Below, piece after piece: positions 1 through 12,568 of a stretch of 64,000 nucleotides of DNA (positions within the stretch are counted from its first letter, which is position 1; every line of letters starts with the position of its first letter). The notes under the pieces were generated by a model, which did not search any database, was not told the DNA's origin, and was given only the letters and a program-made list of their open reading frames with translations. The stretch is from Volvox africanus. Lineage: Eukaryota; Chlorophyta; Chlorophyceae; Chlamydomonadales; Volvocaceae. Both the position numbers and the translations under genes were made by a program. The DNA is taken from NCBI GenBank assembly GCA_030268105.1, contig BSDZ01000112.1, forward strand, positions 1,197,501-1,261,500, given 5' to 3'.

Positions 1-3000
1 GGTTTGTGTGTGGGGAGTGCGGGAGGGCCGAAACAGGAACATGTTTTGACTCGCAATTCAAGTGACGGAAGAAGGGGTAAGACAAAGGGAGGAAGGCAGG
101 AAGGGTCTTTACCCACTCACTGCTCTTTTAGTCCATAGCCATCTCCTCCGCCCTGCCCCCGGCCTCTCCTGAGATCATTAGATGTAGTCCCCTTCTCACC
201 TCCCGCTGATGATAACAAATCAAACACGGTGAGTCCCCCCTCTCCCATCCTGGCTTGGGGAGGTGTGAATATGCAGCACACTGCTCAACTGAAGCAAAAC
301 ACACACACGCGCACACAAAGACAGGCGAACATGAAGGCTATGAAGGCCATCGTCACTTCCAACCTCATCCCCACCGCTCGCCACTGGTCCGCGCACGTGG
401 ATACTCCTTGTCAGATGAACGCTAAACCCGATCAGTACCGCCCTGCACGCATACACACGTGTGGCCCCTTCCGGGCATTTACTGATATGCGCCTTGGTCC
501 GGGCCCCCCCCACCTGGTCCGGTGATGATCCGCCCTCCCCCTCCCCCGTGATCCGGAAACCCGCAATCCCAAACCCAGATGTGGCATTACCCAAATGGTC
601 AAAGCCCAAAACACCAACACGACGGGCTGCGAACCGACCGATGAGAACTTACGTAATCGAACCAAGTGAACTTGATGACGGCCCCCGGCAGCAACATATC
701 AATATCCGACTGCAACACATCCTTAAATAGCTTCATGTAAACGAACTCGTCCCGCAAATCCATGAGGGCCGGAGCCACAGCTGGTCGCCGGCCCCTGCAC
801 GTGTGTGTTTGGGGGGAAAGGGGGTAATGGGCGTCCGTGTGTGTGCGTCCGTGTGTCGATATGTTTTGGGAGCTTGGGATGGGATGCTGCTATCGGGGGG
901 ATGCAAGCATGAAGCGTGTCGATGGGCTCCAACCCCTAGGGTTGCCCCTGTCCGTCCGTCCGTCCGTCCGTCCGTCGGTCCGTCCTTCCTTCAGGCATCA
1001 AGGACCCAAAATAAGCATTGGCGCCGAGGAGAGGTGCCCACTCTTGGAAGTCGTCATTCATAGTATTCGAGTTAGCCTACGTCCACCTTTTAACCAACTA
1101 AGAGCTTTCACCGGTAGGACTGAAATATGTGAGAAAAAAATTGGAAACACAAGCAGTGAGACCATGCGAGCCTAAGCAAGTTCCGCTGTCTTTTGGTCTG
1201 AGGCCACGTCACATCACAGTCTGTCGCGCTCTAAACTAGCCATATACTGCACCTGCTGACCAGCACCCCAGCCAACAGCCTCCCAGACACCATCAGACGA
1301 CTGTTTGTAATAACAAATGTAACCCTAAGGAGACCATATGACTTCGCAGAAGCTTTGCTTCATCAATTTCCCTCAGAAGTGCTCTAATGTATATCACCGC
1401 TGGGATAATCAAAGAGACGCCTCGTCTACCCCCCCCGGGGGGGGACATTCCATTGGGTAGATAAACAGGAAGAGCATGTGATTGCGTATTAGAGGATGGC
1501 GAGTTGGATGCGGAAGACGGCATCGCGCAAGCCAACAGCCATCAGGCCTGATGGTTGTGTGCAGGAGGGGATGGAGGGTAAGGCGCGAAGCAAACTGCCC
1601 CCCCACGTGCGCGTGAAAGCTGCTGGCCAGTACGGATGTAGAGAGGCCCTGCCCTTTCCCACCTTTCAGGAAGCATTCAATCCCTTCTCCGTATTTCTTA
1701 CCGATTTGGACTTTGAAGCCCCGAAACCATGATTCCCCCCTTCCCTCCCCGGACTTGCCAGGTCAGCCGTCGGTACCAGGGTCTGGTATCAATTCCCACG
1801 GAGTTGCCACTGGCTTCCTCCACAGAGACGTCGTCCTTGCTCACGGGCTTCTTAAGCCTGCTCGTCAGGACCAGGGGAGGCGGAAATGCATGTTGCAAAA
1901 TCCATGCGGGAGGACATGCGTCGAAGAATTGCAGAGGCCAGAGATGAAGGGAGCCGCGGGAGGAAGGGGAAGAGGCCCCTCAGTGGTGGGAGATCGCACG
2001 GGCGGGTGCGTTCCGCAAGTGGCCAATACGTGTGTGTTTTGACCTGCCAACATACACGCAGGCATACAATCCACATACGCATATACACACATACACATGC
2101 ACAGGTACGTAGAAGATGCAGAGAGGGGATGAAGTATTGAAAGCTTGAGAAAATATGAGGACATAGCTCAAGCCGCTCTTGCTTGTCTGTACCTTTTGGA
2201 ACTTGTCACCTACCTGACGAACATACAAGCCATACTGACTGACAGGTGTTTTGGAGTTACCGACAGAACGACCGACAGGCAAGCAGGTCGATTGACACAC
2301 AGACAGACAGAGACACAGACAGACAGACAGACAGACAGACTGGTAAACATGACGTAATACCTGAAGCATACGGCTAACCGCTCGTAGACGTTCATCTCGA
2401 TCTGCCGTCGGAACAGCCCCCAGCGGCGGAACTGGATCTGTACGTTTACCGGGTGGGGGTGGGGGTGCGGGTGCGGGTGGGGGTTTCATTCAGAGTGATC
2501 AAGCAGATGAATATGATCGTAAACGGCAGGAATGTATGCAGTGCCAGCTGGCTGGAAGTCTGGGACCGCTGCATGAGGTTGGCGGCCCAATGAGGTCGCC
2601 AATCAAACGGACGAACCTCAGCGAATGGCGGGACGGGTTGGTGGACACACGGGCAGGACGGGAAGCGCACGGCCAAGGACGCATGCGGGAGCTAGGTTAA
2701 GAGAACACCAACGACCGCGGAGTGATGGAAAGAGGGGATGTTCAAGGGAAGACAGAGGGACATGACCGCAATATGATACCCCATCACGAGAAAGCACCTG
2801 GATGGATAGGCGATGCGATACCAGGAAATGGAAGACGTAAACCCAACCCGTGTGATTTGAGGGAACCCGTCTCCGCTCCCTCCTTGACAAGATGCCAGCC
2901 TTCCCGCCAACTAGCACTGCTCGTGTGACCGGGGTCCCACCGCCGCCGCCGCCACCACCACCGCAGCAACAGCAGCTGCCATGCCGTCGCAGCCGTCACC

Positions 3001-6000
3001 GCATCCAAGGGCATTGGGTGACCCATGATTTCTTTGGCAATAGTTCAAGGACTCGTGAAGAGCAGTGCATGTCCCTCCCTCTCGCTCACCTTCCTGGTGC
3101 GTGTCCCCCGGTAGTGGATCCGGTGCTCCAGGTACTCGCTTGAGGCCGGAATCACCTCCAGCCCCATAAGGCTCTTGTGTTTCGTCGCCTGAGGGGCCCG
3201 CGGTTGGTGGCGTTATATGCTGCATTTCTCTCGTCCCTTCGGCCCTTCGTCGGCGGCTGTAGATCCCCGGCCCCCAAAGGAGGCTGAAAACATGAAATAT
3301 GTAATATATATATATGTATGTATATGATGATGATAATATGATGATAATAAAGATATATAATAAACATCAGGAGCAGATCGCAGAGCTTAATCCCTCCGTT
3401 ACATCTCCACTTCCTTTCCCCGTTAAGTCTACCGCACCCTACTCATGCCGTACTCATGCCGTAACTTCGGCCTGCCTTTTTTGAGCTGTTTCTGAACCCA
3501 CCTTCTCAAGATCCTCGGGGGGCAGCTCCGAAAACTCCGCCTTTTCCAAGATCTTGTCCAACTCATCGTACAGATCCGCAACCATAGACTTCATATCGTT
3601 TCTGGTGGAAAGGGACCGAGAATGTACGGCAGGTGGTGAGGGGAATAGGGCTATTGCGTGGCGGTGGGGAAGAATCGGATTTTCTATATATCGCAATACA
3701 TAACCCATCCGTACTCGTTTATTTGCTTGCCCCTCTTCCTCTTCCTCTCCACAAACAAGAGAACGAGTTTCACAGCCCCAAAAAGAAATCAACACACACA
3801 CACACGACGCACTTGGGCAACAAGCTCTTAGCGGGGCCAGGCGCCGGCGCCACCGCACTGGTCGAGGACACTGCAGACGGCGACGTCTCCTCCACAGACG
3901 CCACCTTGAACGCCAGCGTATCCTTATCAGGATCCAGCGGTGAGTACTTCTCATCCGCGTCGCCGTAGTCTATCGCCAGCCTGACGGCATTCCGTTGAGC
4001 ATCGCGAGTAGTTCAGTGAGGGGAAGGGAGGCGCAGGGGGGAAGGGGCGGCGATTACGTAACATCCGGTGCTGCTATCGAGAAGCACAAGCACGAGCCGT
4101 GAGGCGTGGACGTGAGAAGTTAAAAGCTATCATCGCATGTGGGCTGCAAGACAGCGGGAGGGCCCGAGGACGGAAGCTGATTGCGGGGAAGCGTCTCCCC
4201 CTCCCCCTCCCTCCCTCCCTCCCTCCCTCCCTCCCTCCCTCCCTCCCTCCCTCCCATGCCCTCTCCGCGCCTAGGACGACATGGAATCACTCCAAACCCG
4301 CCGACCCCCAGCACCTGAACGCAATCAGTCGCTGTCTCACCGCAGTGTGTTCCGGAGGGACATCCACGTGCACAGCTCCACGAACTTCTTAGAGACCGAT
4401 GGGTCGCTGAAGACTTCGGGGAAGTCGGCGAGCAGCCTGCCTGCACCGCCACAGTGGAAGTTCGGGATGCAAACGTAGTGAAGATGTAAACCAAATAGAG
4501 ATAACATGAAACGGTTAAGATTTGAGAAGGATCACATCCTGAAGGGGAGAGACGTCCAGGGAGGGTCCAGGGAGGGTCCGGAGTGCCAGACTCACCCTGG
4601 AATCAGGGGGGCAAACGATCGACCACACTCCCCTCCCCTCCCCTCCCCTCCGCCGCCCCCGCCCCCGCCTCCTCCTCCACCGCCACCTCCGCCGCCCCCG
4701 CCTCCTCCCCCACCGCCCTCGCCACCGCCACCGCCGCCGCCACACCCGCCACCGCCCCCCCCTCCCCCTCCTCCACCATCCCCGCCTCTCCGCCACTACC
4801 TCCGCCACCACCCCCACCTCCACCGCGGCCACCCCCACCGCCACCACCGCCTCCCCCTCCTCCTCCTCTTCCACCACTGCCTCAACCACCTCCACCTCCA
4901 CCTCCCCCGCCTCCACCACCTCCACCAGCTCCACCGCCGCCTCCTCCGCACCCGCCACCTCCGCCGCCGCCGGCGGCGGCGGCGGAGGTGGCGGCGGCGG
5001 AGGTGGCGGGGGTGGTGTCAACTGTCAACCCTAATCCCCACCAATCCGCATGCTAAGAATGCTGAATCATCCCCAAAACGGCAACGATGACAGCCGATGG
5101 CCGATGCTCACCTCTCTTCCCACACAAGAACACACCAGGCACACCTACCCCGCAGCTCCACGAATCCAAATGGGATGTACTGTTCGACTGTACGGCAGTC
5201 CATAATGACGGCCATGTGTCCCACGGCAGCGGGTGGTGGTGGATCTCTTGGTGGCTCCCGTTTCACAATCGGCCGGGACGCCGGTGCTTGCCCCTGGGCC
5301 CCCGCAGCAGCAGCACCTGCATTCGCCGCCACTGGTCCGCCCTTGTCCTTCTGCACATTGGGCTGACCCGACCCCACTGGAGTGGTGGGCACGGCGCCGG
5401 GAAGGGTTAGCAGAGGTCCGCTTGACGGGGAGGGTGCATCGGCAGGCACTGATATCGGCTGCAGCGGCGGCGGTGCTGCTGCCGATGCTGTTCCTTCACG
5501 CGGCACAGCTTGGCTCTGCGTTGCTGTCGCTGGTTGGGAGTGAGGTGCATCAGTTTGACCAGGTTGACCAGGTTGTGGCTGCGGCGGTGGCTGCTGCGAC
5601 TGTTGACTGGCTGACTGGAGAGCGGCCGCTGTGCTGACTGATGCTTCCGCGGGTGCTGGCTCGGTGGCAGCGGTGGTTTCGGAGCGTGCCGCGTTGGTGC
5701 TGACAGGACCATCTAAACTCGCCTGGGCACGAGTATCGCCGGGGGAGGAGGTTGTGAGGGCAGCTGTTGTGGGAAGAGCAGGCGGAAGTGGAAGTGGAGG
5801 AGCCGGGGTCTTGTTTGCCGCTGCAGTTGGGGAGCTAGAGAGCGGGGAGGGAGTCGCCTCGGCAGGAGGGGTAGCTTGCGAGGGTAATGTTGTTGGCAGC
5901 CTGGGCTTGGCAAAAGATGGTAAGGGCTGTTGGCTGCTGAGCGGATCAAGAGGAGGACGCTGCGGCAGCGGTGCGAGCGCCGCAGGAGCTAGCCGTGATG

Positions 6001-6076
6001 GTCGTTGCGGGGCTGGATGGTGGATCAACGGGGTTTGGACCGATTTGGAGGAGAGGGAGTGTGAGGTGGCGAGCAA
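1..6076 (-). CDS. DUF3754 / TMEM143-like membrane protein, C-terminus beyond left edge
   Basis: Minus-strand multi-exon gene. Phase-consistent exons in coding order are up to 6076..5149, 4440..4341, 3980..3813, 3601..3502, 3188..3090, 2437..2361, 1857..1777 (end less sure), 794..653 and 383..about 310. The first exon is Pro/Ala/Ser/Gln-rich and ends VEQYIPFGFVELRG. Later exons give family-like blocks: KYSPLDPDKDT, an ILEKAEF stretch, HRIHYRGTR, NVYERLAVCFRLKKP, then VYMKLFKDV followed by DIDMLLPG. That order, including the xYMKLFKDxxxxDxxMLLPG block before a hydrophobic segment (TMAFIAFMFACLC), is the DUF3754/TMEM143 pattern. The family is membrane-associated, organellar in several eukaryotes, and has no established biochemical function. 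No in-frame ATG opens the first exon after its upstream TGA near 6125, so an upstream exon or start is missing. Exons left of 310 are unresolved. Confidence 0.72.
2282..2340. repeat. GACA/CAGA tetranucleotide repeat
   Basis: Imperfect ACAG/ACAC tetranucleotide array inside an intron of the minus-strand DUF3754 gene. It lies between the phase-compatible exons 2437..2361 and 1857..1777. Confidence 0.75.
4198..4256. repeat. CTCC tetranucleotide microsatellite
   Basis: Uninterrupted CTCC repeats of about 14 units in the 3981..4340 intron of the minus-strand DUF3754 gene. The purine strand reads GGGA repeats. Confidence 0.85.
4616..4992. repeat. CCN-rich low-complexity tract in an intron of the DUF3754 gene
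   Basis: About 375 bp of almost pure CCN (C-rich) trinucleotide repeats, turning into its complementary GGCGGCGG form near 4975-5010. It can be read as poly-proline on the plus strand or poly-glycine on the minus strand. It lies wholly inside the 4441..5148 intron defined by two phase-matched minus-strand exons, so it is most likely intronic and not a hydroxyproline-rich gene. The adjacent C-rich and G-rich halves could fold into a hairpin. Confidence 0.8.
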
Positions 6077-6179
6077 GGTTGTGTGGATGGAGCGTAACGG
6101 GACAAGGCAGAGGAGAGCTTCTATGACTCAGGGTTTCGTGCATTGCTTGCGCTTCCACCATTATTGTTGAGATATACAA

Positions 6180-9100
6180 AGATCACATTGATATATACAT
6201 TATCGTTTAGTAAGAGGGTTCTAAGCCAAAGCCGGTGCCATGCCAAAGCCGGTGCCATGCAGCTTCGAATACTCACTTTTCTCCTCACCCATCTCGAATC
6301 ATGAGCTATATACGTATGCTGAGGTGATAACTGGCATGTTACAAGGTTCAGGTAATGAACTTCCTACAAGTCCCATATGAGAGTCACTCCTCATCGATCG
6401 GAACAGGTTCGGGATAGATAACTAAATACAAGAAAACGAATTCAATTCGTTTCGATGCAAAAATACAACGCAAGTATTAACCACCGCCACGTCACGCGGC
6501 CAACCACTGCGTGTGAGAACTGAAATGTGAAAAGAGACTTGCATATGCCAATAAAAACTTTTAAGCTCAGGAATCCCTTGACATGAAATAATTCAGTTAA
6601 AGGAAGAGATGTGCGCCAGAGAGTGCCAGCTAGGTCTCCCGGTCAAATGTCGGGCTCTACGTGGGACTATACGATAAGTGGGACCCCAAGTATCGTCACA
6701 AGTTAAAATGATCTTACCAGAAGTCACAAACCTATCTCACAAAGTTTTTGGTATGCCATTATACGTTTGTTAGTGCGAGTCATATTGCGTCATTCCACGC
6801 TTGCTCCATTGCGCAGCATTCTGGCTGACGCTCTGTTACACTGATAATAAATATATTATTTTAATATGCATCCAAAGATGAGATGTAATGGTATGAGTGT
6901 CCTTGCATAGCACAGCGATTGCAACTTTTGCATGATAAAAACTATTCGTAGGGCATTGACGCGCCATTTCAACTACTAAAGACTTAGAAATGGTAAAACA
7001 CGGTAGCAGCAAGTACTCAGAGCCCGCGCCGCAATCTTTGTATCAAGCTCATGGCTTGCCCCGTCCAGGACAAGAAAATCGACTCCCCGAAAGCACATCT
7101 CAACAAGGACATTCAATAGCCATGGCGTATTGACGAGCAGGCAGGCCCAGAGGGCAGACAAGACACCTCATCCCCGGACGGATGGTCTAACCATGACAAG
7201 GATGCTTGGTCAAAAATCACACAGCAAAGTTGTTGGGGCCTGAAGAAACTTATGCCTGCTCACTCCAGACCTCACTCATTTCCTCCTTCAATCATTTCCT
7301 CTGTCCATCCCAACCTACCTCCATCCCTCCATTCCTCCCAACCTCCTTACCTTCATTCAGCCCTTCCTCCCATCCTTCACCCCTTCCCCCTCCGTCCGTC
7401 CGTCCCTCCCTCCGTTCCTCCCCCACCTCCATCCGTCCCTCCCTAGGCCCCCCCCATCGTTCCCGCCCTCCCGTCCCCGCCCTCCGTGCCTCCCTCCATC
7501 CCTGCCCCTTCATCTGTCCGTGCGTCCCCACCGGCCCCGTCCGTCGGTCCATCCCTCCCTCCGTCCTTCTCCCCTCCCCTCTCCTTTCGTCCCGTCCTCC
7601 CTTTCCCCCCATCCGTCCATCCGCCCCTCCCTTCGTACTCCCCCCGTCCGTCCCACCCTTCCTCCTCCCCCGTCCGTCCCCCCATTGCTTCGTTCCTCCC
7701 TCCCTCCCCCCTGGTCTGTCCGTCCCTCCCTCTCTGCCTCCCTCCCTCCCGCCCTCCCTCCCGCCCGCCCTCCCCTCCTCTCCCACCGTCTCTCTCCCCC
7801 CCGCCCACCGTCCCTCCCTCCCTCCTCCCTTCCCCATTCTCTCTCTGTCCCGCTTTCTCCCCGTCCCTCCCTTCCTCCGTCCCTACCTCCATCCCTTTTA
7901 CCCTTTTAGCTTTTCAAAATTTTTTTAATTGTGTTTTGAACATTATGCCAATAGTTGATGTGCTTTACTAATTTCAGTGCATTTAGGCAGCTTCTCAGCA
8001 AATGTATTGCAGGCTGAACAACGAAAAGCCATGCTACGCCGGCGTGATGTATGCTTGTACGCGCTGGGCAGAAGACAATACTTTAATCAGGATTAAGTAG
8101 GGGAAGCATCGCATTCACGAAGAATGCGGTTTGCAGTGATGTTGCCTTGCAATAAAAGCACTGGCCTGCATTGGTGGGTTGCGTGAATACGCCTGCGTGC
8201 TATCGATGGAAAATGATCAACTTACCGTTGCAAGGGAACGGGCGGGGAAGCATAACACCAATTATCGACCAACAACGTGAAAAAAACCAAACTAGACGCA
8301 CAGTTTCTTCTTCTTAGCTGGATTGCATGCATAGGTACACCACATGGCCTAACCGGAGCCCTAAGAAGGACTGTAAGCAGGGTACGGGTGAGCTTTGACA
8401 TATAAAGATACAGCAGGGATACGAAGATGGAGCTTTTGTTCTTATGAGGCCTATTCATCACGACAACCGTCGTGTTTTCAGTATGAGAGGCGAGGAGGGG
8501 CACGATAAATGGAACCGCGCGTCGGTAGTTTCTAGCATACCGTATCGAGTCCGCAGCAGCAGCTCCATCCGGTCTGTAGGGGCAGTCGGGAGAACGAATG
8601 TCAGAGTTTTCGTCTTGTCTTGGTCAGGGAACCTTCACATGGCTTGACTGCCCCTGTAGGCAATGAAAGCGACGCATCATCGGGGCAGGTGCAGGTCCCT
8701 ATTTCCTTCAGTTGCTCCTCTCAGTTTCTCGCTTCTCGTACCTGAGTTTTGGTTTCCGCAGCAAATAAAATGTGCTAAGTTGCGAGTTGTGATTGTGACG
8801 CTGATCGATAGCCCATTGGACCACTTCCACGGACCGTTGGAAGCGCTCGAAAAAACGGACACGACCTTCGGCGAACAGGTTTTTCCATCAGGTAAGAATG
8901 ATTGTTTCCGACGCGCAACAAACCCAACTGGTAGCAGTAACCATAATCAGTTACGTAAATGCACATCGTAATCCGAAAGACAGTTGAAGTGCGAAAGAAT
9001 TTAAACCCTAGATTCTATTTCCCGGCGGGCGCCTGCGGGCGGTATTCGCGAAGGGCCGCAAACCGGCAACGTACGAGCGCGACTCGCTGGAAGTCATACA

Positions 9101-12100
9101 GGGCCGGAAGGTGATGTCTCGACCACTACTCGTGCCTGAGTTTCTGCATTGAATAAAGCAATGTAGGATACCGATTCATCACAGGATGCCGAAGGAGCAA
9201 AACAACAAATTGGCTCCTCAGCAATTCTTCTGTCTATCCACAATCTCGTTAGGACACATTGACACTTAAATAAGGCATCGTTGTAAAATTTCGCACTACA
9301 TGCACAACTGATATTTCAAATAAAGTTTTGTCCGGAATATCAGGCTGTGATGATTCCGGTAAAACTACGTATGGTCGCGGTTAATAATTACCCTCAACAA
9401 AGTCCTACTACCTATTAAGATGTAGGTAACATATATGAGTTGAGTCGCAGTTCCTTCCAGGACGGATGACGGTGGATGTTAAATCGCGAGATCGCCGTTA
9501 GGCAAGCTACACGCACAAGAGCTGTAAGTATTGACGAATATGTGTGATAAGGTGTAACAGGAGCCGTACCGCCTGTACAAAGCCGCCCAAGGGAAACGGC
9601 CGTGAAGTAAAGGCGGGCGCACTCGCGTTGCTGCTTGAGGAAGTGTGATATAGGGATATTCCCAGCCGAAAAATGACTCTCTCGCGCAATTGAAATTAAA
9701 AAATAATATAATATATTATGACAATAATTCCTCAGAGTCCGCGATATTGACTGTTAAAAAAACAGTCCGCCTTCCCTTTTGCTGCGGCCGGCGGCTCGCT
9801 TCATGCCATTACGTTTCGCCACAAGGCTGTCGAAGCCGTCCGAAAGAGAAGCCCCGGACCGCAGCCAGGTGATAGGACCAATTTATTCTAAGACTTGAGA
9901 GGTGACCATCTTGGTGCCACCTTGTCGAACCATGCCATCAGGCACGAGGAGAATATTTTCATTGTGGAGATGAAAGGAAAGGAAACGAAATACACATACA
10001 CGGGCGGGTTTAGGATAACGTGTGTCAAGGAACCCCACAACGCGTCTTACTGGAATTCCCTTCCGTCCCCCTTCGGACTGCCCCAAACAGACATCGTATA
10101 CAAGATGCAGTGGAGAGGACTGAGGGTTGCCCTGACACGTGACGCGATTGATCCCTGAGAGGTGTAGGGCACCAGCTGCTCTCCTGTTACCAGCTTGAAG
10201 TCTCGGGTGGCCAACCACGCAGATAAATTATTTGCATATACGGATATAACCAAAGCATGCAACCGCCCTCGGCGTGATTGCTATATGTATCATCAGCGAA
10301 AAAAATTCAGCCCCAAACTACTTTATCAATCTGTGCTCCGTTGTCACCTGACGATTGATATCGATCTTGGGGGCTCAAATTTGTTAAGTCTAGAAGTTCT
10401 CAAAAGTTGTTACAATGACGTTTACTTCGCGTCATGTCAATCCATCGGGGCCGTACAACGGGCCGTGAAGTTCGGGAGATTCCTACACCCATTTTACCTG
10501 CCGTGCCTCCATTACTGGCACAGACTGTCTTATTGTTGTGGGGCTGTCGGGCGGTGAAAGATTCTGGATATTAGTGAGGGGGAAGAAATGGGGACGGAGT
10601 GTAGAATCTACCATCACCTTCCCATTGAAGCACAAAGCACACAGGATTTTTTCTCCAGCAGGCTGTCAGCTTGCTGCACCCCCGCGATCAGTCTTCCAAC
10701 GATAATGAAAGATGGGGCTGGGGGCCGTGAGACATTCACGTCAACGTGGGCTGGGCGGCATGTGGAGCGGGAAAATAACGATCAATGTTGTCGTGGTGAT
10801 GGTGGTGGTATCGTGGTGGTGGCGGTGTCGTTGTGGACGGTGGTGGACGACGCCTCTCCTCAGATCGATGAGGAATGTGGTGCTCCCGCCATGACGAGGG
10901 TCAACACAGGGTAGCTGCCGGCCCGAAGCCGACCAGTATCAGCAGAGCCATTTGCAATTATAACATGTCCTGGGTATGTGCACGTTAGCATGCAGGAAAA
11001 CATTGTCATTACGAAGCTCCCAGAACAGCTGGCGTTGGAAATTATGCTCTAGCCAATCTTGTTCGCCTGCCGGTGATGTGCAGAGTGCGCGTGAGGACGC
11101 ATGCGCGACGATCTTGTCATGAGGTAAAGTCGGGCTAACGGCAAAGCGATATTCTTGCCGGTTCTTGTAACCGTCTTGTCGCAGTTGTTATGCAAGATGC
11201 AGCATTAAACCGTAAACAGTAATTTGATAACTGGTAAATATGACGTTCGCTTTGAGTTTGGAACCTGACAACAGGGAGCAACAGGGAGACTGACGGGGTT
11301 GAGGAGTTGCGCTCCATCCAATCGGGGTCAGAACTCAGAACTTTTGCCTTCAGGACGGCCGCCTTGCTTCAATCATATCGTCCTTTCACAAAATTTAACT
11401 TCCAACTTACGTAGCCTTGTTGACTACGGGATTTCAATATCAGCCCTGATCAACCAGCGTTACTTATTAGCTTACTACATGAGGCTTCAGAGTCGAGTTC
11501 TGAACGTTTCACTTACATGGATTGTTATTAGGTCCCATCAATTGTTTGACTTTTCGCCTTTCTTTGTCCCAAAACAACTAGTCTGTACGATCTCGTCCAG
11601 TAAGCATTTCTTCCGCCATCAATGATGCGTTAACTGTGGCGCGATTTTCGAGTGTCGTTCGGTAGCTCCTCCTCCGTGATGATGCACGCCGCCCGAGGCA
11701 GGGCTAGATACCTACCCTCCCTCCACGCAATGCGGAGTTTCACTATTTGAAAGCATTCAAAATATTACATATACTCGACGAACTTTCAGATGATACGTTG
11801 CCTCGCTCTTTCACATTATGGAGGGAAATGTAATGGTACTGAGGAAATTGCTTAGCCATAATACTTAAGTTTTACAGTTGCCAGTTTGTCAAATGTACGC
11901 AATGAAATATATCAGCTATAAGAAGGATGAGCGTAAACTGATAAGGACCGCCGTTTGGGGTGGGCGCATACGCTACGCCAGTGAAACTTAACACTAACGG
12001 TTGGTTAAGAATGATTGCGTCCACATTACATCTAATGTTGTATTATTTTAGCTACCTGCAGTCCTTCATAGAGTGCTCAAACCTCTCGCCCCTCGCTGTG

Positions 12101-12568
12101 TCCGAACAGAACGTCTCTTCTGACTCTGACAACAAGGCTACAACAAAACGGCATACAATAATTACTTTTTATATATCTTTCCTTACATTGTTTGGCCATT
12201 GTTAAGCTCATTCCTTAGTCCAGCCTGGGCAAGCTAGCAAGTTGTTACTCCAGAAGGATTGTGCGTGTGTTTATGTATGAAGTCGTAGTTTAAGGTTATT
12301 TCCCCATTTTATGAGGAGTCTTGTTGTCTGCGTTGATAAATACGGCATTGAAAGCATACGGCACAACTCGTCAGCGGCGTGCGGGTGCTCTATAAAGAGT
12401 CCCCCCTTTCAAATGAGGGTATCCTGATGAAGTATCTGCTACGGAAGGTTTGTTGTAATTCATGTGTAAGTAGGATTGCCGGCCTACTACCCATCAGTTC
12501 GGTGGTGTAATATCTGGCAGAGTGCGAACGAGCTGGGAAGCCTGGGAGTCGTATCGCAAGCGACAACC
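6180..12568. other. Intergenic stretch without a recognisable gene
   Basis: Between the 5' end of the DUF3754 gene and the pherophorin start there is no ORF I can tie to a family. Base composition is AT-richer than in the genes, except for the C-rich block at 7.28-7.91 kb. ORFs of 60-120 codons occur on both strands (for example 9895..10158 plus and 9883..10218 minus, which overlap), but none carries a motif, a plausible exon chain or supporting splice sites. The promoters of both divergent genes should lie at the two ends, but no defined promoter element could be recognised. Confidence 0.5.
7284..7905. repeat. C-rich low-complexity block (CCTCCCTCC/CCGTCC-like)
   Basis: About 620 bp of degenerate CCTCC, CCGTCC and CATCC units on the plus strand. 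All three plus frames stay open as Pro/Ser-rich and two minus frames as Gly/Arg/Glu-rich reading, as expected of a repeat and not of coding sequence. No splice-supported exon abuts it. It ends sharply in AT-rich DNA at about 7910. Confidence 0.8.

Noticed and set aside
4506..5090. Long Pro-rich (plus) and Gly/Val/Arg-rich (minus) ORFs as a cell-wall protein gene
   Set aside because: They come from a CCN repeat inside the 4441..5148 intron bounded by phase-matched DUF3754-family exons.
5631..6170. Gly/Val-rich 179-codon plus-strand ORF
   Set aside because: Antisense shadow of the Pro/Ala/Ser/Gln-rich first recognised exon of the DUF3754 gene.
7206..7971. Ser/Pro-rich ORFs of up to 240 codons
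   Set aside because: Several frames on both strands are open through a CCTCC-like low-complexity block; there is no start context, domain or splice support.
9001..9015. Telomere-like TAAACCCTAGA
   Set aside because: A single copy, not an array; no sign of an interstitial telomere.
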